Counted from the first letter of the stretch, positions 41,580 to 51,026 are shown. The stretch: 64,000 nucleotides of DNA from an uncultured Dehalococcoidia bacterium (GCA_958295765.1 CATQHB010000002.1:710424-774423); one strand, 5' to 3'. Numbers and translations: made by a program. The notes: generated by a model not told the origin, from the letters alone.

Positions 41580-42387
41580 AACCATAGTCATCACCTCGGG
41601 CAAGGGAGGTGTGGGCAAAACTACTACCACCGCCAACATTGGCACCGGCCTGGCGATGCGCGGCCACAAGGTGGTGGTAATCGACACCGACATCGGCCTC
41701 CGCAACCTGGACGTGGTGATGGGACTGGAGAACCGTATCGTGTACGACCTGGTGGACGCCATTGAAGACCGCTGCAAGCTGCACCAGGCGATGATACGGG
41801 ACAAACATCTCCCGGAGCTTTACTTGATTCCCGCCGCCCAGACGCGGGACAAGAACTGCATCAACCCCGAACAGTTGACCGGCTTGTGCCGCAAGCTGGA
41901 ACAGGAGTTTGACTATGTGATAATCGACTGCCCGGCGGGCATTGAGCAGGGTTTCAAGAACGCCATCAGTCCGGCCCAGGAGGCCATTCTGGTTACCACC
42001 CCGGAGGTGTCGGCCATCCGGGACGCCGACCGGGTGATTGGCTTGCTGGAGGCCGCCGAGTTGTACCGGCCCCGGCTGATAATCAACCGGGTGCGGCCCG
42101 GAATGGTCAAGCGCGGCGATATGCTGGATAAGGACGACATTGTAGAACTGCTGGCGGTGGACGTATTGGGGATGGTGCCGGCCGATGACCGGCTGATTAC
42201 CGCCACCAACCAGGGGGTTCCGGTGATTCACGACAAGCGGGCGCCCTCCAGCATGGCCTTTTCCCGAATCGTGGCCCGAATTGACGGGGACGACGTGCCC
42301 ATGCTCGACCTGGAGGCCAAGACCGGGTTGATGGACAAGGTGCGGGACCTGATGGGCATTAGTCGAAGCGAGTATTCTCATGCTTAG
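41569..42387 (+). CDS. minD: Septum site-determining protein MinD
   Basis: 272 residues from the ATG at 41569 (AGGGAGG upstream). Deviant Walker A GKGGVGKTTT (11-20), IDTDIGLRNLDVVMGLENR, YVIIDCPAGIEQGF, LVTTPEVSAIRDADRVIGLLE and the C-terminal amphipathic helix DKVRDLMGISRSEY, which is shorter than in E. coli. The membrane ATPase of the Min system recruits MinC and is released by MinE. Tightly packed between minC and minE with overlaps at both ends. Confidence 0.95.
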   Translation: MKGKTIVITSGKGGVGKTTTTANIGTGLAMRGHKVVVIDTDIGLRNLDVVMGLENRIVYDLVDAIEDRCKLHQAMIRDKHLPELYLIPAAQTRDKNCINPEQLTGLCRKLEQEFDYVIIDCPAGIEQGFKNAISPAQEAILVTTPEVSAIRDADRVIGLLEAAELYRPRLIINRVRPGMVKRGDMLDKDDIVELLAVDVLGMVPADDRLITATNQGVPVIHDKRAPSSMAFSRIVARIDGDDVPMLDLEAKTGLMDKVRDLMGISRSEYSHA

Positions 42388-42682
42388 TTTGCTGCGTCGG
42401 ACAATGAGCCGAAAAGAAACCGACCGAACTACCGACCGGACCAGGGATTACACCAAGGACATTGCCCGCGACCGGCTGCAAACGGCGATTATGCGGGATC
42501 GGTATGACCTGGTGGCCCCGGACGTAATGGAAGCCCTGCGCCGGGATATGCTGGCGGCGGTCTCCCGGCACCTGGAAGTCGGCGACGGTTTCCAGGAGTT
42601 CGAGATTCGGCGCCTCAACCAATCCCTGCTCCTGGTTTCCAATATCCGGGTTAAGGGAATGGCCCGGTGGGCGGTTACCTGA
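42380..42682 (+). CDS. minE: Cell division topological specificity factor MinE
   Basis: 100 residues. The anti-MinCD helix ARDRLQTAIMRDRYDLVAPDVMEALRRDMLAAVSRHLEV matches MinE, followed by the beta strands (FEIRRLNQSLLLVSNIRV). The N-terminal 27 residues (LLRRTMSRKETDRTTDRTRDYT) are longer and more charged than the usual membrane-targeting helix. The ATG lies within the end of minD (8-bp overlap). Presence of MinE predicts pole-to-pole Min oscillation or patterning in this bacterium. Confidence 0.9.
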   Translation: MLSLLRRTMSRKETDRTTDRTRDYTKDIARDRLQTAIMRDRYDLVAPDVMEALRRDMLAAVSRHLEVGDGFQEFEIRRLNQSLLLVSNIRVKGMARWAVT

Positions 42683-42848
42683 TTATCTGGCTGATTACCG
42701 GAAATGCTGACCGCCAACGGGGTTTTGCGCCGCAGAGATGTCGGGGGCGCTGTGGTATCCCGGTGAACTCCGGGGCGCGCTTAGGGTGAAATGCCCCGTA
42801 GGGTATTCTCAATAGGTATTGGCGTTCCTTGCCCGGCCTTAGTGGCTG

Positions 42849-42965
42849 GTAGGGGCGGGTTTATAACCCGCCCGGCCCGCAACGGCAGAATCATTTGGCT
42901 AACGGAGTCATCGTATCCGACCCATCCTTGCACCGAACCAGGGCGGGTTACAAACCCGCCCCTAC
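42849..42965. repeat. Family A hairpins in a facing pair
   Basis: Hairpins at 42849-42873 and 42940-42965 in opposite orientation. The surrounding AGGGTATTCTCAA and TTGTGTTGAGAATACC also match as inverted sequence (about 42800 and 43000), so the whole unit is about 230 bp. It occupies most of the 446-bp gap 42683-43128; a TATAAT at 43053-43058 near its right end may serve the MFS gene. Confidence 0.82.
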
Positions 42966-43128
42966 CAGCCGTTAGGGTATTCCGGCCAGAACACCAACTT
43001 GTGTTGAGAATACCCCCCATAGCTGACGCTTTCCTAAACCGGCCGGCGGGTATATAATCCACCAATGCGGGCGGTTCACTTCCGATTCACTTCCCAGCTT
43101 AAACCCCGGCGCCGGTGGGGGGCAAATT

Positions 43129-44409
43129 ATGGCGGGTAGCATCGGCGACTTGCTGACTACGCCCTTCAACCGTTTCCTGCGCGCGCTGGAACACCGGGAC
43201 TATCTGACCCTCTGGATTGCCAACCTCTGCGCCGGCTCTGCGGCCTGGGCCTTAATCGGGGCGCGGGCGGTGCTGACCAACGAACTGACCGAACTCTACC
43301 TGTGGGTGGGCATCGTTACCTTCGCCGCGATGATTCCCCGGGTCTTTTCCACCGTCATCACCGGATTTCTGGCCGACCGATTCAACCGCCAAACCGTCCT
43401 GCAATGGACTTATACCCTGAACCTGGCCCACAACATCCTGCTGGCCGTGCTGGTGATGCTGGGGTTTGCCAATATCTGGTGGCTGGTCTCCCTGTCCCTG
43501 CTCAACGGCACGTTGCGCTCGGCGCAGATGACCACCACCCAATCCCTGGTGCCCAACCTGGTGCCTAGGGAACTGCTGCCCAATGCCATTGCCCTCAACG
43601 AGGCCACCCAGCAGGGTTCCCGCTTTGTCGGCGGTCTGGTCGGCCTGCTGGTGGCTAACTACTTCGGCAATGAGCCGGTATTCTGGGCCTGCGCCGTTCT
43701 CTACGCCATTGGCCTAATCCAGGTATCCCGCATTACCACTCGCTCCACCGGGCAGATTGACGCCGGGCGCAGTTTCCTGGGCAACCTGGCGGCCGGGTTC
43801 GGTTACGTCTATTCCCGTCCTCGGGTGCTGGCGATGATTCTCATTGTGCTGGCCCACTGTTCCCTTACTATGTCTTTTGAGTCGGTGCTGCCGGCCATAT
43901 CCGCCGAAAAGCTGGGGATAGAACCGGACCGGGGGACGCAACTCCTGATAATGGGCGTGGGCATCGGGGCCTTGCTCACCGCCGTTTGGCTGGCCGGCGT
44001 GCGCGACGAAAGAACCCGGGGCAAGCTGTTCCTGGCCTTTGGCCTTTCCAGCGGCATCGGCCCCATTATCCTGGCGGTGTCGTCGGATCCATGGCTGTCC
44101 CTGGCGGCCACGGTGGCGATGGGGGTGAACCAGGGCGGCTTTATGACCATCAGCCATACCATTATCCAGTCTATAGTTGATGATTCGGTGCGGGGCCGGG
44201 TGTCCGGGGTTTACTCCTTCCACGTAGGCGGCAGCATGGCGTTGGCTAATGGGGCCAATGCCGGCTTGGTGGACGTTTCGTTCCTCAATGCGCCGTTGGT
44301 GCTTTCCGTTGGCGGCGTCCTGTTCATCATTGCCATCGCCCTGAGCCTCGGCAATCGTCCTTTGCGGCATATCTACTTCCCCCGGGTGGCGGCGCCGGCC
44401 TCGGCCTGA
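43129..44409 (+). CDS. Major facilitator superfamily transporter
   Basis: 426 residues with about 10-12 hydrophobic segments. The cytoplasmic motif between helices 2 and 3 reads GFLADRFNRQTVLQ, which is the MFS motif A type (GxxaDRfnRr). Other features are a long N-terminal amphipathic region (LLTTPFNRFLRALEHRDYLTLWIANLC) and SIVDDSVRGRVSGVYSFHVGG in the second half, resembling the enterobactin-exporter (EntS)/MFS_3 group of drug or siderophore exporters. Substrate not predictable. Monocistronic. Confidence 0.88.
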   Translation: MAGSIGDLLTTPFNRFLRALEHRDYLTLWIANLCAGSAAWALIGARAVLTNELTELYLWVGIVTFAAMIPRVFSTVITGFLADRFNRQTVLQWTYTLNLAHNILLAVLVMLGFANIWWLVSLSLLNGTLRSAQMTTTQSLVPNLVPRELLPNAIALNEATQQGSRFVGGLVGLLVANYFGNEPVFWACAVLYAIGLIQVSRITTRSTGQIDAGRSFLGNLAAGFGYVYSRPRVLAMILIVLAHCSLTMSFESVLPAISAEKLGIEPDRGTQLLIMGVGIGALLTAVWLAGVRDERTRGKLFLAFGLSSGIGPIILAVSSDPWLSLAATVAMGVNQGGFMTISHTIIQSIVDDSVRGRVSGVYSFHVGGSMALANGANAGLVDVSFLNAPLVLSVGGVLFIIAIALSLGNRPLRHIYFPRVAAPASA

Positions 44410-44488
44410 CCCTGGACTCCTGACCATAGATTGACCATAGATTATAGATGTTGACTCATCCGGCAGCCGAAGGAAAGGAGACCGGACA

Positions 44489-44899
44489 ATGGAGAAAGTT
44501 ACAATCCGGGAAGCATCCCAGCGGTTAAGGATTTCTACCGCCAGCGTCCGGGAGTGTATCCGGGGCGGTGAGCTTAAAGCCTACCGGGAAACCGGCCCGG
44601 ACGGACGGGCCGGCTGGGTGGTGGAGTTGCCCGAGGAGGGTTGGGTCAGCGCCGCTACCGCGCAGGAGTTGGGCCGGGACTTTTCCCCCTGGTGGTGGGG
44701 CACCCTGGAGCGCACCGGCCGCATCCACTACGTGGAATCCCTTTCCGCCTCTTCCTGGGAGGAAACCGTCCCTCAATTCCTCTGCGGCGAAATCGGGGAT
44801 AACATCTGGGCCGCTACGGAACTGCCGGAGGAATCCCTGTGCCTGGAGTGCCAGATGGTGGCCCTGGAACGGGGCCTGCCCCACGCCACGCCGGAGTAA
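44489..44899 (+). CDS. Small protein with MerR/excisionase-type helix-turn-helix
   Basis: 136 residues. Residues 3-38 (VTIREASQRLRISTASVRECIRGGELKAYRET) are an HTH_17/excisionase-like winged helix. The rest is acidic and Trp-rich (DFSPWWWGTLERTG) and ends with a CLECQMVALERGLPHA segment; no known domain was recognised. Two Cys (CLEC) could bind metal. AAGGAGA precedes the ATG. It lies 47 bp upstream of the phosphotriesterase-like gene and may regulate it (inference). Confidence 0.75.
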   Translation: MEKVTIREASQRLRISTASVRECIRGGELKAYRETGPDGRAGWVVELPEEGWVSAATAQELGRDFSPWWWGTLERTGRIHYVESLSASSWEETVPQFLCGEIGDNIWAATELPEESLCLECQMVALERGLPHATPE

Positions 44900-44946
44900 T
44901 TTCCCCCTGAAATAGCCGGAGCAACCTTACGGCAGGAGGCAGCATT

Positions 44947-45900
44947 ATGCCAGCGATAAATACGGCGCTTGGGCCGGTGGAGGCCGCCGACCTGGGTTAT
45001 ACCCTGAGCCATGAGCACGTCGGCACCAACGCCGCCGGGCTGCGGCACACCTACCCGGAGTTTATTGACCGGGCCGGCATCATCGAGCAGTCCACGGCGG
45101 CCCTGAAAGAAGCCTACGCCGAGGGCCTGCGGACGATTGTGGACGTAAGCACCTTTGACCTGGGGCGGGACATCGGGATGATTGCCCAGGTTGCCCGTCA
45201 AAGTGGGGTCAACATCGTGGTGGCTACCGGCAACCACCTGGCGGTTCCCCGGCCCTTTGGCGACGTGTCGCCGGACGTGATTGCCCCGATGTACGTCCGG
45301 GAAATTGAGCAGGGCATTGAGGATACCGGGGTAAAGGCGGCGGTAATCAAGGTTGCCAGCGACCGGGGCGGCATCACCCCGCCGCAGGAGGTGGTGCTGC
45401 GCGCAGCGGCCCGCGCCCACTTGCAGACCGGCGCGCCCATTTCCACCCATACCTGGTCGCCGGACCGGGTGGGCGAGCAGCAGGTGGCGATTCTGGAGGA
45501 GGAGGGCGCCGACCTGAACCGGGTCTATATCGGCCACAGCAATGATGACACCGACCTGGATTACCTGCTGGGCCTGCTGAACAAGGGCGTATGGCTGGGC
45601 CTGGACCGCTACCCCGGCGGGCGCGTCCCCGGCACCCCGGACTGGGAGCAGCGCACCGAGGTAGCCAAAAGGCTGATGGACGCCGGTTATACTCATCGGA
45701 TAATGCTTTCCCACGACTATTCGGTGCCCAAAGCCCGCCACGGGGCCGAGGTGCAGGAGGAACGGCGCCGGGCCAACCCGGACGGCTACAACTTCATCTC
45801 CCGAATGGTGCTGCCCCGCCTGCGGGAACTGGGCGCCACCGAGGGGGATATTCAGCAAATTATGGTGGAAAACCCGCGGCGGTTTTTTGGCGGGGAGTAG
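44947..45900 (+). CDS. Phosphotriesterase-family metal-dependent hydrolase
   Basis: 317 residues. All ligands of the binuclear metal site are visible: His22 and His24 (SHEHV), the carbamylated Lys135 (VIKVAS), His168 (STHTW), His197 (IGHSND) and Asp257 (SHDYS). The arrangement fits the PTE/PLL/PHP family, which includes lactonases and phosphotriesterases; a lactonase is the more likely natural activity. GGAGG precedes the ATG. Full length. Confidence 0.9.
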   Translation: MPAINTALGPVEAADLGYTLSHEHVGTNAAGLRHTYPEFIDRAGIIEQSTAALKEAYAEGLRTIVDVSTFDLGRDIGMIAQVARQSGVNIVVATGNHLAVPRPFGDVSPDVIAPMYVREIEQGIEDTGVKAAVIKVASDRGGITPPQEVVLRAAARAHLQTGAPISTHTWSPDRVGEQQVAILEEEGADLNRVYIGHSNDDTDLDYLLGLLNKGVWLGLDRYPGGRVPGTPDWEQRTEVAKRLMDAGYTHRIMLSHDYSVPKARHGAEVQEERRRANPDGYNFISRMVLPRLRELGATEGDIQQIMVENPRRFFGGE

Positions 45901-45943
45901 GGTTAAGGCGTCAGCGGGATATAAAACAGGATATAAAACAACC

Positions 45944-45970
45944 GTAGGGGCGGGTTGCAACCCGCCCCTG
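45944..45970. repeat. Family A hairpin beside an AT-rich island
   Basis: TAGGGGCGGGTT and complement with a minimal loop, directly followed by an AT-rich stretch (about 45975-46090) that contrasts sharply with the rest of the window. Confidence 0.82.
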
Positions 45971-46027
45971 TTTTATTACCGGATGCTTACCAACATATCA
46001 GAATATCGTTAGACAATATAAAAATAT

Positions 46028-46330
46028 ATGTTGACACGATTGATATTGTTGTTTATACTCACTGGTAATACATTAGTATATGCATATTACAACGATAACG
46101 ATAGCGCGGACGTAGCGGCAGCCCGGGCAATTGCCCTGCACCTGGGCTTGTCAATCTTTATGGATGGTATGCCAGCCCTGCGGGAAGACCGGCCGGAGCC
46201 GGTAGCGGCGCCCAACGAGACCCCGGCGGCCGTTCCCATCCCCCAGGCGTTCCGGGAAGTAATCGAAGCCCTGGATATTACCGACCCCCTGGAGGGGGAG
46301 GAACCGGAAGGAGGAAATCGCAATGAGTAA
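46028..46330 (+). CDS. Small protein upstream of the nitroreductase, start uncertain
   Basis: Up to 100 residues. Read from the ATG at 46028, residues 1-19 (MLTRLILLFILTGNTLVYA) look like a signal peptide, followed by an acidic Pro-rich region with FREVIEALDITDPLEGEEPEGG. However, a nearly perfect promoter lies at 46031-46059, within those first codons. If that promoter drives the gene, translation must begin further on, for example at the ATG 46160 (MDGMPALRED). The 3' end overlaps the nitroreductase start by 8 bp and its GGAGG ribosome binding site, so coupling is plausible. No family recognised; it may be a leader peptide or not a real protein. Confidence 0.4.
   Translation: MLTRLILLFILTGNTLVYAYYNDNDSADVAAARAIALHLGLSIFMDGMPALREDRPEPVAAPNETPAAVPIPQAFREVIEALDITDPLEGEEPEGGNRNE
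46031..46059 (+). promoter_or_regulatory. Near-consensus promoter upstream of the nitroreductase
   Basis: TTGACA (46031-46036), 17-bp spacer, TATACT (46054-46059), within an AT-rich island. Expected start near 46066. This is the closest match to consensus in the window. Confidence 0.65.
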
Positions 46331-46925
46331 AATGGCGGACAAACTTACTCCCGACAGCGTGGCTATTCCGGCTACCGACTTGTCGGTGTACGCAGCAATC
46401 TACCAACGGCGGATGGCCTGGCGATTCCGGGACGACCCGGTTGACCGGGAGGTTATCGCGCGCCTGCTGGATACGGCGGTCTGGGCGCCCAACCATCGCC
46501 TTACCGAGCCATGGCGTTTCTTTGTGCTGGAGCGGGACGGCGAGACCCGCCACAAGGTAGCGGAGTTGTGCTACGAACACTCGTTGGAGAATGGCGGCAA
46601 GTCCCGGGCGGAGGCGGCCCGGAGCAAGGTTATGGCGCCGCCGGTTTTGATTTACGTTTACAGTCTCCCCGGCGACAAGGAAGAGGTTACCCGGGAAAAC
46701 TACGCCTCGGTGGCCTGTGCGGTGCAGAATATGTCCTTGGCCGCCGTGGCCGAGGGCTTGACGGTAACCTGGGAAACCGGCCGAACCACCCGGCACCCCA
46801 AGCTGCGGAAAGTCCTGGGGGCTGAAAAGGACTGGTTGATGGTCGGCGCCCTGTCCATTGGCGTCCCGGATGAAACGCTGAACCCGCCGCGTACCCCGGT
46901 GGGCCAATTCACCTCCTGGCTGTAG
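46323..46925 (+). CDS. Nitroreductase family protein
   Basis: 200 residues. The FMN-binding RRMAWRF(R) region (YQRRMAWRFRDDPVDREVIARLLDTAVWAPNHRLTEPWRF) is typical; VACAVQNMSLAAVAEGLTVTWETG and a C-terminal WLMVGALSIGVP follow. FMN-dependent NAD(P)H oxidoreductase, dimeric in known members, with broad activity on nitro or enone compounds. GAAGGAGG precedes the ATG. A convergent CocE-like gene follows. Confidence 0.9.
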   Translation: MSKMADKLTPDSVAIPATDLSVYAAIYQRRMAWRFRDDPVDREVIARLLDTAVWAPNHRLTEPWRFFVLERDGETRHKVAELCYEHSLENGGKSRAEAARSKVMAPPVLIYVYSLPGDKEEVTRENYASVACAVQNMSLAAVAEGLTVTWETGRTTRHPKLRKVLGAEKDWLMVGALSIGVPDETLNPPRTPVGQFTSWL

Positions 46926-46963
46926 CAACCATAACCCGGTTGGGGGATACCGCCGGTTTCCCC

Positions 46964-48832
46964 CTACTTCCCCTTCCCCGCCGCTACCCACAGCAGGGCG
47001 TGGGACGGGCGTTGCCGGTCGTGGTACACCGTGTTTTCCGCTGTAATTCGGAGGGCGGAAAAGGCCGGGTTTTCCCCGGTGTTGCCGTTCACGTCCAGGC
47101 GGGGGAAGTTGCTGGAGGAGATGTCCAGCCGGAGGCGGTGGCCCCGGGCAAAGAGGTTGGCGGTGGGGTATAGCTGAATGGTAATCGGATAGACCTGCCC
47201 CGGCGTCATTAGCTCCGGCTCACTCCAGGAGTTGCGGAACTTGGCCCGCAGTATCCCGTCGGTCAGGTTCAGCGCGTAGCCCTCCGGGTAGTCCCGCGAC
47301 GGGGGATAAACGTCCAGCAGCTTGGCGGTAAAGTCGGTATCCACCGCCGTTGACGCTATCCACAGGTTCACCTCCACCGGGCCGGTAACTTCCAGGCTCT
47401 CCGCCAGTGGCTCCGTCTGAAAGACCAGCACGTCGGGCCGGGAGGCCAGGGGCAGGTAAGGGGCTTTGCAGCCATAAAACTCCGCCGATTCCCGCTGGTC
47501 AAAGCCGCCCGGCTCCATAATGGGCAGGCCCGACGATATATTGCCGCCGATGGTCGGCACCGGGTTGTCCGGGTCGAACCGGTAGCGGGTGGCGGCCTGG
47601 TCAATCCGGGGGGCGTTGTCCGACAGGCTGCCGCCGCGCTGCAAGTAGAAGGGCGTAGCGGCGGCCTCGGCCGGCGGCCATTCCGGGGCGACCCGCCAGC
47701 GGCCCCCGTGCTGGAGCCGGCCCTCGGCGTTGCGCCGGCCGTTGCCGCCGCCCATTACGAAAATCTGCACCGCCGGCCGCTGCTCCCAGCCGTTTTCCAG
47801 GCCCTTGAGCCAACGGTCAAAAAAGCGCAACCGCTGCTGGTTGAAATCCCCCTCAATCCGGTTGTCGATGGTGGCGTTGGGGCCGAAATCCACGTTGCCG
47901 GAGTAGGTGGTGGAACGGGCGCCGTGGGTCCAGGGGCCTATAATCAGCGAAACCGGGCTTTCCTTCAATTGGGACAGGTTCCCATAATTTTCAATTGCAC
48001 CGGCGACGTAGGGGTCGTACCAACTGCACTGGTGTACCTGGGGCACGTCGGAGAAGGGGCCGTAATGGGCGGCGGCGCAAAGCCCCACCTGCTGCCAATA
48101 CTCGTCGAAGGCGTCGTGTCCCCAGATTTCCAGTAGGTAGTTTTCGTAGTCCGGCGTCCATTGCAGGGGGGAATGGCCCGGTTTCCAGGGCATCCGGTCA
48201 AACCATTCGTGGATGTTCTGTTTTGACATCGCCGCGCGGGTCGTCCGGGGGTTGCGCCGGGCCTCCGGGCTTTCCAGCGCCTCCCGGAAGGCCCAGGTTA
48301 CCTGGCGCAACTCAAAGGCCCCCCCGTTGCGGCAGCCGCTGTGGTAGGCGCTGGCGAATCCGCCGCACTCCAGCCACATGGCGCCCAGGTGGGGCGGGTT
48401 CAGGCAGGCCAGCGCCGCCTGGGTGTGCGCCGCGTAGGACAGGCCAAAGGTGCCTACCTGGCCGTTGCACCAGGGTTGTTGGGCCAGCCACTCGACGGTA
48501 TCGTAACCGTCCCGCCCCTCATCCACGTACTTGGTGAACCCGCCCTCGGAGGCGTAGCGGCCCCGGCAGTCCTGCATCACCGTTACGTACCCGTTGGCGG
48601 TAAAGAAAGCGGCCTCTTCCACCCGGGCCGGGGTCGATTTGTTGTAGGGGGTGCGTTGCAGCAGGGCCGGCAGCGGCTCTTCTACCGGCTTACCGTTCCC
48701 CTTCCCGTTTTCCCGGGGGCGGTGAATGTCCGCCGCCAGGTTGATCCCGTCCCGAGTCGGAATCAGGACGTTTTCGTCAATATGATGCTTTATTCTCCGC
48801 CGGTTATTGCCGCTTCTGTTCCGTGAAGTCAT
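46964..48832 (-). CDS. CocE/NonD family hydrolase
   Basis: 622 residues. The N-terminal alpha/beta domain (NVLIPTRDGINLAADIHRP; VMQDCRGRYASEGGF; GTFGLSYAAHTQ with nucleophile Ser132) and the C-terminal jelly-roll domain (PVEVNLWIASTAVDTDFTAKLLDVYPP; DGILRAKFR; VYPITIQLYPTANLFARGHRLRLDISSSNFPRLDVN) define the X-Pro dipeptidyl-peptidase/cocaine esterase family. Members hydrolyse esters or acylated peptides. The nucleophile motif GLSYAA differs from the common GxSYxG at the last Gly. No signal peptide; cytoplasmic. Confidence 0.9.
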   Translation of the reverse strand: MTSRNRSGNNRRRIKHHIDENVLIPTRDGINLAADIHRPRENGKGNGKPVEEPLPALLQRTPYNKSTPARVEEAAFFTANGYVTVMQDCRGRYASEGGFTKYVDEGRDGYDTVEWLAQQPWCNGQVGTFGLSYAAHTQAALACLNPPHLGAMWLECGGFASAYHSGCRNGGAFELRQVTWAFREALESPEARRNPRTTRAAMSKQNIHEWFDRMPWKPGHSPLQWTPDYENYLLEIWGHDAFDEYWQQVGLCAAAHYGPFSDVPQVHQCSWYDPYVAGAIENYGNLSQLKESPVSLIIGPWTHGARSTTYSGNVDFGPNATIDNRIEGDFNQQRLRFFDRWLKGLENGWEQRPAVQIFVMGGGNGRRNAEGRLQHGGRWRVAPEWPPAEAAATPFYLQRGGSLSDNAPRIDQAATRYRFDPDNPVPTIGGNISSGLPIMEPGGFDQRESAEFYGCKAPYLPLASRPDVLVFQTEPLAESLEVTGPVEVNLWIASTAVDTDFTAKLLDVYPPSRDYPEGYALNLTDGILRAKFRNSWSEPELMTPGQVYPITIQLYPTANLFARGHRLRLDISSSNFPRLDVNGNTGENPAFSALRITAENTVYHDRQRPSHALLWVAAGKGK

Positions 48833-48911
48833 CTCCTATCCCCTCCCCACTGGTGGAATAACTTTAGCATAGCTCCCCGGTTAATCCTATTGCCCCGGCC
48901 CACAAATTTTC

Positions 48912-48940
48912 TTGACATTCCCCTATCCGCATACTACACT
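48912..48940 (+). promoter_or_regulatory. Promoter of the ABC transporter operon
   Basis: TTGACA (48912-48917), 17-bp spacer, TACACT (48935-48940); expected start near 48947, about 148 nt before the substrate-binding protein ATG. Confidence 0.68.
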
Positions 48941-49094
48941 TTTCCCACTTATCAGGTGATTGGCCGGTTCCCGCCGCCAATCGCCGAAGTCGTTTATTCA
49001 ACCGGGATTTTGCGGCTGAAATCGTAAAGTTCCCGGCCCGGCGCGAACAACAGCGCGGCGGTTCGGTCATCTAAAGAAAGTCGGAGGGAAAACT

Positions 49095-50987
49095 ATGGCG
49101 CTACTACGGCTTCTCCAGCCTCGCTGGTTTATCTATACCGCACTTATGGTTGTTTTGATTGCGGCCGTTGCTTGCGGCTCTTCGGCGCCGGAATCGGTGA
49201 CGCCGGCCGAACAGCCGGCCCAGCAAAGCGCGGCGCCGGCCAGCCAACCGGCTCAGCCGGCCGCCCAGTCCGCCGCTCCGGCCGCGGCGCCGGCCGCAGC
49301 GGCCCCGGTACAACCGGCCCCCACCGTCAGCGCCGTGGTAGGCCAGGGCGCCATCGGCACCGGAGCCAAAGCGGCGCCTACTCCCGTACCTACCGCCGTC
49401 CCCCAGGCGGCCGTTATGGTTGAACCGGCCGAGCCGGCCGTCTCCCGGTTGGAAGTTGCCCGTGGCCCCACCACCAGAGACCTGGCCGACCCGGTGGCCG
49501 GTCGCGGCGACCTGCCGGTGATTTTGCCGATGTTTGAGGGACTGGTTCAGTTTGACCAGTACACCGATTCCCAGCCGATGCTGTCCCCGGAATGGGAAGT
49601 CAATGATGACTTCAGCATCTGGACCTTCACGCTCCAGGAAGGCATCCCCTTCCACAAGGGTTGGGGTGAACTCAGCGCCAAGGACGTGGCCCATACGATG
49701 GGTCAGGAACGGCGCCTGGACCACTTTGACGGACGGGCGGCGACCTGGCGGGACTTGTTGAACCGGGTGGAGATGCCCGACGGCCCCGACGGCTCCACGG
49801 TGGCACTGCACCTGAACAAGCCCGAACCGATTATGACCACCTATATGAGCACCAACTACACCACCGTCATCCGAAGCAAAGACCATTGGGATGAGAACGG
49901 CGGCCAGTTGGGGGCGGACTTTGAGGCCAATGACGCCGGCGTCAGGCTGATGGCTAACGACCCCATCGGCACCGGCCCTTACCAGTTCGTGGAACACGCC
50001 GAGGCCCAGCACCTGCTTTATGAGGCTACCGATTATCAGCATTGGCGCAAGACGCCGGACTTCCCGGAACTCAAGATTAGCTTCGTCCGGGAACCCTCCA
50101 CCCAGTTGGCGATGCTGGTAGCCGGCGAGGTGCACGCCGCCGAGATTCCCCGGGACCTCCAGGTAGGCGCGCAGGCCGTCGGGATGAAGGTAATCTCCGG
50201 CACCACTCCGGCCATCCGGCTGGTGGGCTTCTTCGGTGGCAACTACCTGCCCGACCATGAAAACTATGACCCCAAGGAGCCGATGACTATGCCCCTGGTG
50301 CGCCAGGCGATGAACCGGGCCATCGACCGCCAGGAAATTAACGACGTCTTCTTCGGCGGGCGCGCCGAGTTGATGATGCAGACCCACTCTCACGAAAAGT
50401 TCCCCGGCTGGCAACCCGCCTGGGAAGGCCGTTTTGAGTCGGAGTACGGCTATGACCCGGAACTGGCTAAGGAACAGTTGGCCGAGGCCGGCTTCTCCGA
50501 AGGGTTCGAGATTACCCAGCTTTCCTACCCGCGCCCCGGCCTGCCGGAGATGCTGGACATCGCCGAACTGGTCGCCGACTACTGGCGGGAAATTGGCGTT
50601 GAGGTGAACTTCAAGCCGGTAGAGGGGGCGGTTTACAGCTCCCAGCTGCGGGCCAAAGAGGTGAACAACACCGCTTGGCTGCACACCGGCAGCTTCACCG
50701 AGCCGACCCGGGCCATCTTCGTTTATCACTACAGCAAGGCCGCCAGCCCCCGCTACGAGTCCGAGTTCTTCACCGAGAAGTACGAGGCCCTGGAGGTTGC
50801 GGCCACTGCCGAGGCGCGGGATGACCTGATTCGGGAAATGGGCGAGAACTGTTTCGACACCTATTGCTCCATTCCCCTGTTCTGGGTGCCTTTCGAGTTT
50901 ATGATTGACCCCGAAGTCATCGACGAATGGCTGACCCCCGGCGTCTTCGGAGTGCGCGACTTTGAGTACGTCAAGGCCGCCAAATAA
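49095..50987 (+). CDS. ABC transporter substrate-binding lipoprotein, family 5 (peptide/nickel type)
   Basis: 630 residues. Signal with lipobox at Cys27 (AAVAC), then an Ala/Pro/Gln-rich linker (about 28-115) and the SBP_bac_5 fold: LPMFEGLVQFDQYTDSQPMLSPEWEVNDDFSIWTFTLQEGIPFHKG, SAKDVAHTM, NDPIGTGPYQFV, RQAMNRAIDRQEI, DPELAKEQLAEAGF. Such proteins deliver peptides or other medium-size ligands to Dpp/Opp-type permeases. GGAGGG lies before the start. Two permease genes follow after a 387-bp gap of repeats. Confidence 0.92.
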   Translation: MALLRLLQPRWFIYTALMVVLIAAVACGSSAPESVTPAEQPAQQSAAPASQPAQPAAQSAAPAAAPAAAAPVQPAPTVSAVVGQGAIGTGAKAAPTPVPTAVPQAAVMVEPAEPAVSRLEVARGPTTRDLADPVAGRGDLPVILPMFEGLVQFDQYTDSQPMLSPEWEVNDDFSIWTFTLQEGIPFHKGWGELSAKDVAHTMGQERRLDHFDGRAATWRDLLNRVEMPDGPDGSTVALHLNKPEPIMTTYMSTNYTTVIRSKDHWDENGGQLGADFEANDAGVRLMANDPIGTGPYQFVEHAEAQHLLYEATDYQHWRKTPDFPELKISFVREPSTQLAMLVAGEVHAAEIPRDLQVGAQAVGMKVISGTTPAIRLVGFFGGNYLPDHENYDPKEPMTMPLVRQAMNRAIDRQEINDVFFGGRAELMMQTHSHEKFPGWQPAWEGRFESEYGYDPELAKEQLAEAGFSEGFEITQLSYPRPGLPEMLDIAELVADYWREIGVEVNFKPVEGAVYSSQLRAKEVNNTAWLHTGSFTEPTRAIFVYHYSKAASPRYESEFFTEKYEALEVAATAEARDDLIREMGENCFDTYCSIPLFWVPFEFMIDPEVIDEWLTPGVFGVRDFEYVKAAK

Positions 50988-51026
50988 GGGCGCCGGTTCG
51001 CACCACGCGTTGGTATCGTTATCGGC

